Below, piece after piece: positions 25,176-33,405 of a stretch of 55,142 nucleotides of DNA (position 1 is its first letter; each line of letters begins with the position of its first letter). The notes below the pieces were generated by a model. It saw nothing but the letters and a program-made list of their open reading frames with translations. It did not search any database and was not told the origin of the DNA. The position numbers were made by a program, and so were the translations under genes. Source of the DNA: Porphyromonadaceae bacterium UBA4262 (GTDB lineage: Bacteria > Bacteroidota > Bacteroidia > Bacteroidales > Muribaculaceae); NCBI GenBank assembly GCA_002396085.1, contig DGWI01000058.1, positions 1 through 55,142 on the forward strand. Direction: 5' to 3'.

Positions 25176-26480
25176 TTACCAATTAATCACCCTGTCGAGT
25201 TTGCGCAGGTAGTAGTCGCGCAGGTCTTTCCAACGGCAGTAGGGACCCTCAACGCACTGGATGGGCAGTGTGGCCTCATGTTCGTTGAGAAGTACCTTAA
25301 CCAGAATGTCACCCTTGCCGTTCATGGGCTGGTAGAAAACCATCTGTATGTTACAAGCCTTGGGAAAGATGTTATAGTCCTGCCAGTGTAGATGCAGGTT
25401 GTCGAGGTCGTTGGTCGACAGGTTGACACTGTCCAGTTCCATCAAGCACGCCAGCGGCAACAGGCAGGTCTCGTGACCGAATCGCAGGTCAGCACCCTTG
25501 CGGCCGTCATCGATGGCGCGGTCGGCACTCTCGACCATGTTGCGCAGCAATGCCCGCTCGATAAACGGCATGCGATTGCCGTTTACGGGCGAGTTGGCCC
25601 AATGTGTGTACCAGTAGATGTTGCGCAGTCGCCACAACTCAAAGATTTCGTCATTAGTGAAATAGTGATACATCGACCAGCCGTCAAACACATGGTGGCC
25701 TTGTAGCGACCCTGCAACATTGAACACGTTGCGCATGAATGACACATCGGCACCTGGCTTGAAGTTCATGCCGATGGTGTCGGTGAACAGCATGGTCATG
25801 AAACGACTGGTATTGATATGGACATTATACAGGCTATCGGTGAACACGTCCACCTCCTTGCGGATGTGGTTGGCTAGTGTGTCCTCGCCATAGCCCCAGC
25901 CCATATAGTACATGTCGTGATAACTGGCGTCGGTGGTGATGCGCATTTGTGGGTAGGCGGCTCGCAGCATCATTGTCTCGTTCTGCATCGACAGGATGCA
26001 GCGCAGCACCACGGTTGAGCGTGCATCGACCACAGCATCAGTGCCGAACACTGTAGGGAAATTATTGACCATGCGCTGAGCGATGCCTTGGTGTTGCTCG
26101 GCACCAACATCACTCAAGTCACCGGCGCGATCCTCGGCTTGCAGCCACACCCGCTGCAAATCCTTGAGCAGGCGTTCGCCCACAAGGGTCAGTTTGCCTG
26201 CCTTCTTGCCGCGTTCAAGCACGCGAATGGGGCTCTGATAGCCATTGGCGCTGGTGAGCCATCGGCTGCCGTGGCGACCATAGTGCTCAATGAGGAAGGG
26301 GCTATAGCCTGCAGGGGCATCGGTTAGCGTGGGCACCGATTGGTCACCGGGAATGGGGTAGGCATAGTGGTTGCTGCCGCAACGGTCATAGTTGGCAATG
26401 ATGTCGACTTGCGGATTGGCGGCCCAGAGCATGCTCGTCCATGCCAAGGCACACATCAGGGGTATAATCAGTCGTTTCAT
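25176..26480 (-). CDS. Histidine phosphatase superfamily protein (clade 2, MINPP-like), downstream paralog
   Basis: A 434-residue exported phosphatase. After a signal peptide (about 1-20) comes the catalytic motif HYGRHGSRW (nucleophile His in RHG). The distal proton-donor motif is RFGHETCLLPL, matching the HAE/HE type of multiple inositol polyphosphate phosphatases rather than the HD type. Candidate substrates are phytate or other phosphate esters; not proven. It starts on the A of the stop codon of the upstream paralog (TAATG overlap), so the two are translationally coupled. Confidence 0.82.
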   Translation of the reverse strand: MKRLIIPLMCALAWTSMLWAANPQVDIIANYDRCGSNHYAYPIPGDQSVPTLTDAPAGYSPFLIEHYGRHGSRWLTSANGYQSPIRVLERGKKAGKLTLVGERLLKDLQRVWLQAEDRAGDLSDVGAEQHQGIAQRMVNNFPTVFGTDAVVDARSTVVLRCILSMQNETMMLRAAYPQMRITTDASYHDMYYMGWGYGEDTLANHIRKEVDVFTDSLYNVHINTSRFMTMLFTDTIGMNFKPGADVSFMRNVFNVAGSLQGHHVFDGWSMYHYFTNDEIFELWRLRNIYWYTHWANSPVNGNRMPFIERALLRNMVESADRAIDDGRKGADLRFGHETCLLPLACLMELDSVNLSTNDLDNLHLHWQDYNIFPKACNIQMVFYQPMNGKGDILVKVLLNEHEATLPIQCVEGPYCRWKDLRDYYLRKLDRVINW

Positions 26481-27775
26481 TATTCGATTACTGAGGGGAT
26501 AAAGGGTTGTCGTGAAAGTTTGTCCATATAGTAGTCACGCACGTCATTCCATCGGTAGTAGGGCGCACAATCAGTCTTGATGGGCAGGGTAGCAATACGC
26601 TCATTGAGCAAGACCTTGACCAGAATGTCACCCTTGCCATCGACTGGCTTGAAGTAGACCATCTGCAGGTTGCAGGCCATGGGGAAGATTTTGTAACTCT
26701 GCCAGTAGCGATCCAGTGTCTCGAGGTCGGTGGTCTGGTAGTCAGCACCGTTGATGCCCATCAGGCACACCAGTGGCAGCACCACACTCTCGTGTCCAAA
26801 TCGCAGGCTAGCCTGGTTGCGGCCCTCGAGAATAGCCTGATCGGCATCCTCGATGAAACTGCGCAGCAGGTTGGCCTCCATGAAGTCGACGCGGCACTGT
26901 GTGAGCGGGGTCTCGCCGCTGAACACATACCAGCGCAGATTGTTGTAGCGCCACACGTTGGTCGCCTCGTCCAGTGAGTACAGGTCATACAGGTCGGTCT
27001 TTTCCCACTGGTGATGGCTCTGCATGTTGCCCACCACGTCAAACAGGTCAATCATCAGGTCCTGTCCCTTGATGCTGTCGCGGGCAAACTTCTTGTCGCT
27101 GAATAGTCGAGCGAGGAACTTCTCGGGCTTGATGAGTTTGGCCTTCATCGGGTCGAAGTGCTTGTAGGCACTCTCTCGCAGTGGCTTGACCACAGGGTCG
27201 TCATAGTTCATGTAGTACATCTCGGCCTGGCTGGCGTCGGTGGTGATGCGCAGTTGCGGATTGAGGCTCTTGAGCACGTCCACCTCGTTCTGCATCGACA
27301 GGATGCAGCGGATGACGATGGTCGAGCGGGCGCGCACTGCGGCATCTCCGGCAAACACCTCGGGAAAGTTGGCATACATGCGGCGGGCAATGCCCTGATG
27401 CTGCTCGGCTCCGATGTCACTCAACTCTCCGTCGCGCCCTTGTGCGCTGGCACGCAACTCACGCAGGATGGCCAGCACCTCGCGTCCACGCTTGGTTAAT
27501 TTGCCGTTGCGTTCACCCTTCTCCAGTTGTTCGACAGGAAAATTATACAAGTGCTTGCCGATGAGCCAGCGACTGCCGTGGCGGCCATAGTGATTGATGA
27601 AGAACGGCTTGTAGCCGTCGGGGTAAGCCCCCACATCGGGCAGATCCTTGTCGGGATAGGCCCAGTAGTTGCCTGCACTCTGGCGGATGTCGCGCTTGAA
27701 GTCGTCCTTGACTCCCGCGCCCGCGGTGATTGTGCACAGTGCCACTGTCAATAATAGAAGAATCTTCTTTCTCAT
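26480..27775 (-). CDS. Histidine phosphatase superfamily protein (clade 2, MINPP-like), upstream paralog
   Basis: A 431-residue exported paralog of the next gene. Signal peptide MRKKILLLLTVALCTITAGA; catalytic NHYGRHGSRW; distal RFGHESVVLPL; shared blocks LSDIGAEQHQGIA and STIVIRCILSMQNE. The longest open frame begins at 28213, but residues before 27775 lie within the oppositely framed membrane gene and look non-coding. The Met at 27775 has a signal peptide and a promoter just upstream. Tandem duplication followed by divergence is evident from the matching motif order. Confidence 0.85.
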   Translation of the reverse strand: MRKKILLLLTVALCTITAGAGVKDDFKRDIRQSAGNYWAYPDKDLPDVGAYPDGYKPFFINHYGRHGSRWLIGKHLYNFPVEQLEKGERNGKLTKRGREVLAILRELRASAQGRDGELSDIGAEQHQGIARRMYANFPEVFAGDAAVRARSTIVIRCILSMQNEVDVLKSLNPQLRITTDASQAEMYYMNYDDPVVKPLRESAYKHFDPMKAKLIKPEKFLARLFSDKKFARDSIKGQDLMIDLFDVVGNMQSHHQWEKTDLYDLYSLDEATNVWRYNNLRWYVFSGETPLTQCRVDFMEANLLRSFIEDADQAILEGRNQASLRFGHESVVLPLVCLMGINGADYQTTDLETLDRYWQSYKIFPMACNLQMVYFKPVDGKGDILVKVLLNERIATLPIKTDCAPYYRWNDVRDYYMDKLSRQPFIPSVIE

Positions 27776-27798
27776 GATCGATTGTTTATGTTTGGGCA

Positions 27799-27806
27799 CA
27801 AAAGTA
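27799..27806 (-). promoter_or_regulatory. -7 box of the phosphatase pair
   Basis: Minus-strand TACTTTTG, 24 bases before the start codon at 27775. A good -33 element at the right distance is not clear. Confidence 0.5.
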
Positions 27807-27867
27807 CTAAAAAATTGAGCAAATAGAATGCAAACCAAATTGTTTTTTGCGTTTGTGTGATTGGAGA

Positions 27868-28848
27868 TTACAGGGTGAGGGTACTGATGCCGACGGCCAG
27901 GGTGGCGGCTACAAAGAGCCACATCAGGTAGTGGCGCTTGGGCTGGGTGCTGAGCGTGAACGAGTGCGCTATCTGGATGGCCAGGCACAGGTTGAGCAGC
28001 GGCATGAACACCACCATGTCGCGGTAGTCGATGCACATGGCCAGCACGCTGAGCAGCGTCACCACAATGAAGAAAGCGTTGTAGACACGAAACTGAAGTC
28101 GATAGTTGAGAATGGTCGTCAGATTCATTACCGTCAGGATGATGGACAGCACTGCCACAATGGCGGCCCAGGTCACCAGCAGACGCATCTGCGACAAGTC
28201 CAGGGTCGTCCACACGGCATTGATTTCAAGTGGCTTGAAGTCGGTCAGCGGGTTGACGATGCCTAGCCCGATGACTACCCAGAACGGTGTGGCCAGGCCC
28301 AGCAGCAAGGCCAAGAAGCCGCGGAAGTCCATCGCGCGCATATAGATGAACCCGATGGCAAAAGCGGGAATAAGAATCAAGAACGCCCATTGCCACATGC
28401 AGGCTGCGGCCAATATGGTCATGGTCAGGTAGATGCGGCCTTGCGAGTGCAAGTCCTCATAACTGGCGAACAGTGCCAACACACCCAGCACCAAAATCAA
28501 GCACAATGCAGTACCTGTGTTGAACACGCTGCTCGTGACAGGCACGGCAAACTCAAGCAAGAAGAACGCCGAGACAAAGATGCACGTCATCGACCGCACG
28601 AAACTGAATACCTTGTTGACCAGCAGCATCAGTGCGCCGATGCCCACAAGGCATGCCACATTGATCAACGCAGAGGGCAGACCTGGCTCGACCAGCACAT
28701 TGGGCATCTCAAAGAAGATGCCGCTACCGGCCTGGGCAACAGGCACGCGACCACTGGCCGTCACTGCCATGATGGCCAGCAGGATGCCTGTGAGTGTCAT
28801 GAAGGTGCGCCCATTCAGCAAGTCAATATATTGCTCGTCTCTCTTCAA
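27868..28848 (-). CDS. Multi-pass inner membrane protein, unknown function
   Basis: A 326-residue protein with about eight to ten hydrophobic segments (for example FMTLTGILLAIMAVTA, LINVACLVGIGALMLLVN, ALCLILVLGVLALFA, FLALLLGLATPFWVVIGLG and YLMWLFVAATLAVGIS). A short charged N-terminus MKRDEQYIDLLNG precedes them. I do not recognise motifs; it resembles the hydrophobic proteins of unknown function that Bacteroidetes carry beside purine or cell-envelope genes. It lies downstream of purD on the same strand, past a palindromic spacer, and may be cotranscribed. Confidence 0.75.
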   Translation of the reverse strand: MKRDEQYIDLLNGRTFMTLTGILLAIMAVTASGRVPVAQAGSGIFFEMPNVLVEPGLPSALINVACLVGIGALMLLVNKVFSFVRSMTCIFVSAFFLLEFAVPVTSSVFNTGTALCLILVLGVLALFASYEDLHSQGRIYLTMTILAAACMWQWAFLILIPAFAIGFIYMRAMDFRGFLALLLGLATPFWVVIGLGIVNPLTDFKPLEINAVWTTLDLSQMRLLVTWAAIVAVLSIILTVMNLTTILNYRLQFRVYNAFFIVVTLLSVLAMCIDYRDMVVFMPLLNLCLAIQIAHSFTLSTQPKRHYLMWLFVAATLAVGISTLTL

Positions 28849-28867
28849 TTGAATCGAAAGAATTTTT

Positions 28868-28967
28868 TTGGTTTTCGGTTTTCAGTTCTCGGTTTTCAGT
28901 TTTTCAGCAACAACCGACAACCGATAACCGACAACCGATAACCGACAACTGATAACCGACAACCAAT
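28868..28967. repeat. Two-armed low-complexity palindromic spacer, copy 3
   Basis: Lies between purD and the membrane protein gene. Arm one is ggttttcggttttcagttctcgg-like words; arm two is six rounds of caaccgacaaccgataa-like words. It shares its vocabulary and two-arm plan with the que operon spacers at 5111-5200 and 5887-5985. It reaches within 2 bases of the purD stop codon. Confidence 0.75.
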
Positions 28968-28969
28968 TT

Positions 28970-30241
28970 CTACAGGTCAAATCCGATGTCGCGGCGGTAG
29001 TAACTGCCGTCAAAGTGGATGCGCTGCACGCTCTGAAACGAGTGCTCCAGTGCCTCGGCCTGCGTCGTGCCATAACTGGTCACGGCCAGCACACGACCGC
29101 CGTTGGTCACCAGTTGGCCCTCGCCATCTAGCGCTGTGCCGGCGTGGAAGACAATGCTGTCCTGCACTTGACTGATGCCCGTGATGACTTTGCCCTTGGG
29201 ATAACTGCCGGGATAGCCACCGCTCACCATCATCACCGTCACCACATAGCGCGGGTCGATGGCGACTTCCACATCGGCAATGTGCCCTGTGGCGGCAGCC
29301 TCCAGTAGGTCGACCAGATCGCTTGCCAGGCGTGGCATCACACTCTCGGTCTCGGGGTCGCCCATGCGCACGTTATACTCGATGACCAGTGGGTCGCCGC
29401 CCACGTTGATCAGGCCGAAGAAGATGAATCCGCAGTAGGGTAGGGCCTCGGCTTGCAGGCCGGCGATGGTCGGCTCGATGATGCGAGTGCGCACCTTGTC
29501 CATGAATGCCTCGTCGGCAAAACTCACGGGCGATACCGAGCCCATGCCGCCTGTGTTCAGGCCCGTGTCACCCTCGCCAATGCGCTTGTAGTCCTTGGCA
29601 ACGGGCAGCAGGCGGTAGTCCTTGCCGTCGGTGACGACAAACACCGAGCACTCAATGCCCTTAAGGAACTGCTCGATGACCACCGTTGCGCTCGACTTGC
29701 CAAACTTGCCGTCGAGCATTGCGCTGAGTTCACGCTTGGCCTCGTCCAGGTCGTCGATGATGAGCACTCCCTTGCCGGCTGCCAGACCGTCGGCCTTGAG
29801 CACATAGGGTGCCTGTTGACCCTCGAGGAAGCGTAATCCCTCGTCCAGATTGTCGTGGGTCACGCTCAGATACTGCGCCGTGGGGATGCCATGCCGCTGC
29901 ATGAAGCCCTTGGCAAAGTCCTTGCTGCCCTCCAGTTGGGCACCGGCGGCGCTGGGGCCAACCATCATGATGTGGCTTAGCCGCTCATCTCCCTTGAAGT
30001 GGTCGACAATGCCTGCCACCAACGGGTCTTCGCTGCCCACGACCACCATGTCAATCTGGTGGTCGATAGCGGCCTGACCCACGGCACCGAAGTCCATGGG
30101 CTTGATGGGCAGCAACGTGCCATACTGTGCCATGCCGGCGTTGCCGGGAGCGATATACAACTTGCCCAATCGTGGGCTTTGGCTTAATTTCCAGGCGATG
30201 GCGCACTCACGGCCACCCGACCCAAGCAGTAAAATGTTCAC
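28970..30241 (-). CDS. purD: Phosphoribosylamine-glycine ligase (GARS)
   Basis: A 423-residue ATP-grasp enzyme for the second step of purine synthesis, joining phosphoribosylamine and glycine. N-terminal MNILLLGSGGRECAIAWKL is the family signature. VVGSEDPLVAGIVD, the ATP-grasp LKADGLAAGKGV, GMGSVSPV and the metal site VIEYNVRMGDPETESVMPRL are all intact. Length is normal. The genes on either side are on the same strand but separated by repeat-rich spacers. Confidence 0.97.
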   Translation of the reverse strand: MNILLLGSGGRECAIAWKLSQSPRLGKLYIAPGNAGMAQYGTLLPIKPMDFGAVGQAAIDHQIDMVVVGSEDPLVAGIVDHFKGDERLSHIMMVGPSAAGAQLEGSKDFAKGFMQRHGIPTAQYLSVTHDNLDEGLRFLEGQQAPYVLKADGLAAGKGVLIIDDLDEAKRELSAMLDGKFGKSSATVVIEQFLKGIECSVFVVTDGKDYRLLPVAKDYKRIGEGDTGLNTGGMGSVSPVSFADEAFMDKVRTRIIEPTIAGLQAEALPYCGFIFFGLINVGGDPLVIEYNVRMGDPETESVMPRLASDLVDLLEAAATGHIADVEVAIDPRYVVTVMMVSGGYPGSYPKGKVITGISQVQDSIVFHAGTALDGEGQLVTNGGRVLAVTSYGTTQAEALEHSFQSVQRIHFDGSYYRRDIGFDL

Positions 30242-30252
30242 TTCTTTATTAA

Positions 30253-30391
30253 TGAAGAATTAAGAATTTAGAATTAAGAGTTTTCACTTGGTTGGCGACA
30301 ATGCTGCGTCCCCACATGTTTCGATCACTCGTCTCTTCGATTACTCGATTACTCGACTATTCGATTCCTCGATTCCTCGCAACTCGTCACT
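30253..30391. repeat. Word-repeat spacer between the THUMP methyltransferase and purD
   Basis: It opens with aattaagaatttagaattaag (30255-30277). The same words in reverse complement occur at 48070-48090. It ends with about seven rounds of tcgattactcgattcctcg (30331-30391). No coding content is seen in the 155-base gap. Confidence 0.6.
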
Positions 30392-30396
30392 CAACA

Positions 30397-31992
30397 TCAT
30401 TGCTCGCCATCCTCGGGGAGGTCGCGGCGCTTCCAGCTCTTGCGGCGGCCGTGGATGATGGGCACCTCCTTGTCGGCACCCAGCGTGGGCCCCTGGCCAG
30501 GTGTGAACGACGGCTTGCGACGCTCGCCGCCATCACGGTGCGGGCGGTCATCATCGCGTCTGTAGGGTGGCCGGTCACCGTCATGACGGCGCGGACGGTC
30601 GCCATCGCGTCGGCCGTAGTGTGGCTTGTCGCCGTCGCGGCGTTGACGGTCGCCATCACGCTTGAAGTGTGGCCGGTCGCCATCACGGTGCTGGCGCCGC
30701 TCGTCACGGCGTTCTTGCCGTGGACGGTGCTCTATGCTCTCGTCGCCCTCCTCGCGGGCGAATGTCTCTTTAAACTCGCGGCGCACCAGGTTGCGGCGGT
30801 CCTCACTGCCATGAAAGTCCTCGTTCTTGATGCTCTCGCCACGGCTGCGCATGTCCTCATATTTACCATCGAAGATGACATACTCGCGCAACTCGCACTC
30901 CAGCGAGCCGTTGAACAACGGGTAGTGTACCGATGCACGCAGCCCGATCTTGTCGTAGTGCTCGCGATTGTAGCCGATGATCCAGGCGTGGTAGCCGCGG
31001 AACACGTGCTTGAGTTTGCTGCCAATCATGCCGTAGAATGCCTCGGCATCCTCCAGGCGCAAACGCTGGTCGTAGGGTGGGTTGGTGATGAGATAGCCGT
31101 GCTCGGGCGCCTGCTCGATCTCGGCCAGGTCGCGGCGCTCTAGTTCGATATATTTCATCACGCCGGCAGCCTTGGCGTTGGCACGACTGATGGCTATGGC
31201 CTTGGCGTCGATGTCCGAACCGTATATTTTGTGCTCAAACTCACGCTCTTGACTGTCGTCGTTGTAGATGGTGTCAAACAGGTCGGCATCATAGTCTTCC
31301 CACTTCTGGAAAGCATATTCCTGACGGAACACGCCGGGATTGATGTTGCAGGCGATGAGCGCAGCCTCGACCAGGAATGTGCCCGAGCCGCACATCGGGT
31401 CCACCAGGTCGCACTGGCCGTCCCAGCCGCTCAGGCGGATGATGCCGGCGGCAAGCACCTCGTTGATGGGGGCATCGGTCTGTGCCACGCGCCAGCCACG
31501 CTTGTATAGCGGGTCGCCGCTCGAGTCGAGCGACAGTGTCACCTGGTCGCCGTTGATGTGCACATCCAGACGGATGTCGGGGTTAGTCACGCGGATGCTG
31601 GGGCGACGGCCCTCGTGATCCATGAAGTAGTCGGCGATGGCATCCTTCACGCGATAGGTCACAAAGCGCGAGTGGCGAAACTCCTCGCCATTGGTCGTCG
31701 AGTCGATGGCAAATGTCTGCCCAACCTTCATCACCGACGACCAGTCATAGCGCTTGACCTGCTCATACAGGTCGTCGGCATCGGTCGAGCGGAATTTGTA
31801 GAAGGGCTTCAGCACACGCAGGGCCGTGCGCAGACAGAAGTTGGCTCGATACATCAACTCCTTGTCGCCATCAAACGACACCATTCTCACACCCTCGGTC
31901 ACATTCTCAGCGCCCAGCGAGCGCAACTCGTCGGCAAGCACCCCTTCCAGCCCCTGGAAGGTCTTAGCCACCATTTCAAATTTCTCGGTCAT
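30397..31992 (-). CDS. THUMP-domain class I RNA methyltransferase with repetitive charged tail (RlmL N-half-like)
   Basis: A 531-residue rRNA methyltransferase. N-terminal ferredoxin-like and THUMP domains (about 1-160) are followed by a Rossmann methyltransferase domain. That domain carries the motif DPMCGSGTFLVEAALIA, the acidic IYGSDIDAKAI and the catalytic motif ITNPPYDQRL, as in RlmL-type enzymes that make m2G in 23S rRNA. The last 110 residues are an unusual low-complexity tail with seven or so variants of RRDGDRPHY, then a proline/glycine stretch ending HGRRKSWKRRDLPEDGEQ. Start at 31992 chosen because the upstream 19 codons overlap the promoter. Confidence 0.9.
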   Translation of the reverse strand: MTEKFEMVAKTFQGLEGVLADELRSLGAENVTEGVRMVSFDGDKELMYRANFCLRTALRVLKPFYKFRSTDADDLYEQVKRYDWSSVMKVGQTFAIDSTTNGEEFRHSRFVTYRVKDAIADYFMDHEGRRPSIRVTNPDIRLDVHINGDQVTLSLDSSGDPLYKRGWRVAQTDAPINEVLAAGIIRLSGWDGQCDLVDPMCGSGTFLVEAALIACNINPGVFRQEYAFQKWEDYDADLFDTIYNDDSQEREFEHKIYGSDIDAKAIAISRANAKAAGVMKYIELERRDLAEIEQAPEHGYLITNPPYDQRLRLEDAEAFYGMIGSKLKHVFRGYHAWIIGYNREHYDKIGLRASVHYPLFNGSLECELREYVIFDGKYEDMRSRGESIKNEDFHGSEDRRNLVRREFKETFAREEGDESIEHRPRQERRDERRQHRDGDRPHFKRDGDRQRRDGDKPHYGRRDGDRPRRHDGDRPPYRRDDDRPHRDGGERRKPSFTPGQGPTLGADKEVPIIHGRRKSWKRRDLPEDGEQ

Positions 31993-32019
31993 CACTACGG
32001 TTGGATTGATTTGCGACTG

Positions 32020-32027
32020 CAAAGGTA
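32020..32027 (-). promoter_or_regulatory. -7 box of the THUMP methyltransferase gene
   Basis: Minus-strand TACCTTTG followed by gcagtcgc, 28 bases before the start at 31992. Its position inside the longer open frame supports the internal start. Confidence 0.6.
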
Positions 32028-32158
32028 CTACTTTTAATCGACAATTCACGATTAACGATTTAGAATTAAGAATTATTTATTCGCCTCATCTCATTCAACT
32101 CATGCTCTTCTAAGACAACAACGAACAAAACAAACTCAAACGAACAATAAATTCTTTA

Positions 32159-32454
32159 GGCAACTATATGCCAGTTGTCCCCAGGGTATTCTTTGTCGCT
32201 GAAAGCGACTGAGTTGAGTAACCGAGGGTGTCGCTTGCGACACCCTCGGACAGAATGCAAACTATTATCCTCGCTGAAGGCGAGCATTTGGTTTTCGCGA
32301 CAAGGTACTCGCTTTCAGCGAGATATTTAGTATGCCAGTAGCCGAAGGTGTCGCTTCGCTCCACCCTCGGTTACTTAAATTGTCGCCTCCGGTGACGCTG
32401 CTTCCTCACCAAAAAATAAAATACTAATTGGAGGACAACTCGTATCTAACTCCC
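32159..32454. mobile_element. MITE-like insertion with 8-bp target duplication
   Basis: A 296-base block interrupts a repeat unit and is flanked by attcttta on both sides (32151-32158 and 32455-32462). Its ends are imperfect inverted repeats of about 22 bp (16 of 22 match), with agttgtcc and ggacaact as the perfect core. Inside are five G/C-rich hairpins, including the perfect ccgagggtgtcgc/gcgacaccctcgg. It has no transposase; the 66-codon open frame inside looks incidental. Because attcttta is also part of the host repeat, the junction reads as a clean insertion. Confidence 0.6.
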
Positions 32455-32851
32455 ATTCTTTAAATTCATGGTAATTCGGGTAGATAACCTTCTGTTCTTG
32501 GTATCAAACTACGAATTGCTTGAATTTAGTTCTCTTGTTCTTATGTCTGTAAAATAAACAACGAACTCGAACGCACTCAAACGAACAATAGATTCTTTAA
32601 ATTCATGGTAATTCGTGGAGATAACCTTCTGTTCTTGATATCAAACTACGAATTACTTGAATTTAGTTCTCTTGTTCTTATGTCTGTAAAATAAAACAAC
32701 GAACTCGAACGGACTCGAACGAACAATAAATTCTTTAAATTCATGGTAATTCGGGTAGATAACCTCCTGTTCTTGATATCAAACTACGAATTGCTTGAAT
32801 TTAGTTCTCTTGTTCTTATGTCTGTAAAATAAACAACGAACTCGAACGAAC
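32455..32851. repeat. Tandem array of three 137-138 bp hairpin units
   Basis: Units begin at 32455, 32592 and 32730 and are nearly identical. The start of a further unit precedes the insertion at 32121-32158. Each unit has complementary arms: taaattca-x-aattcg and cgaatt-x-tgaattta, with outer gaacaa/ttgttc. Each could therefore fold as a long hairpin around a region containing ataaccttctgttcttg. No reading frame is conserved. The array lies between the methyltransferase promoter and the promoter at 32970. Confidence 0.85.
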
Positions 32852-32969
32852 GTGATTTTCAATTCACAATTATCAATTCAATAAAGGTGATTATGTCTAG
32901 GAAATATCGGAGTGGTGTCCCAAAGGGTGTGAAAATTGGTAGAATATGCGCAACTTTTGTGCAAATAGG

Positions 32970-32999
32970 TTGTTGTCTTTGGTGTTTTCACTAACTTTG
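32970..32999 (+). promoter_or_regulatory. Promoter of the long leader and giant secreted protein
   Basis: TTG (32970-32972), 19-nt spacer, TAACTTTG (32992-32999). The next start codon is 400 bases downstream. Confidence 0.7.
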
Positions 33000-33004
33000 C
33001 AGTC

Positions 33005-33405
33005 CAAAATTACTGATAGGCCGTAATCCTGCCTGGGGTGATGGCGGACACTGGCTTCGAGCGGCATGCGTGGTTGCTATATAATATAAGGTGGCGATGT
33101 CCCGATCGACGGGGACAAGAGTCCAGCGACGACGCGACCGGCTAGGCACAGTGAAGAAAAATGATTAAAACATTTTTTCATTAACACAACCTGACGCTAC
33201 GGCATGGCATGGATAACATGTCTTAGTAACACATTGCTACGATGAGCGATTAAAACATATTACTATCCATTGCTTGATTTTTACGAATAATTATCAAGGA
33301 TCATTCGCGGCAAAATTCATCCAACGCGTTATCAACGCCCTCATGAGCGGTATGCCAATGAGATTAAAACTTATTATGCTATTCAACAATAAAACTTAAA
33401 AACTT
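33005..33405 (+). promoter_or_regulatory. Long structured 5' leader of the giant secreted protein gene
   Basis: About 400 bases without a gene. The first 150 are G/C-rich and fold-prone: tgccт-type pairing between 33031 and 33145 regions is possible, and tgtccc/ggggaca forms a clear stem near 33099-33118. The rest is A/T-rich and holds three versions of an atga..attaaaac motif at about 33160, 33245 and 33358. I do not match it to a known riboswitch. It could regulate the gene or be a separate RNA. Confidence 0.5.

Noticed and set aside
26480..28213. 577-codon version of the upstream phosphatase
   Set aside because: The extra N-terminal 146 codons overlap the membrane protein gene and a promoter, and the internal Met begins a clean signal peptide.
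32164..32364. 66-codon open frame on the minus strand inside the MITE-like block
   Set aside because: It is formed by the hairpin repeats themselves, has no promoter or start context, and does not resemble a transposase.
32121..32851. CRISPR array
   Set aside because: Repeats are about 137 bp with no unique spacers between them and no cas genes nearby.
33160..33370. Degenerate CRISPR-like attaaaac repeats
   Set aside because: Only three short, unevenly spaced matches (about 85 and 112 bases apart), without conserved full repeats or cas genes.
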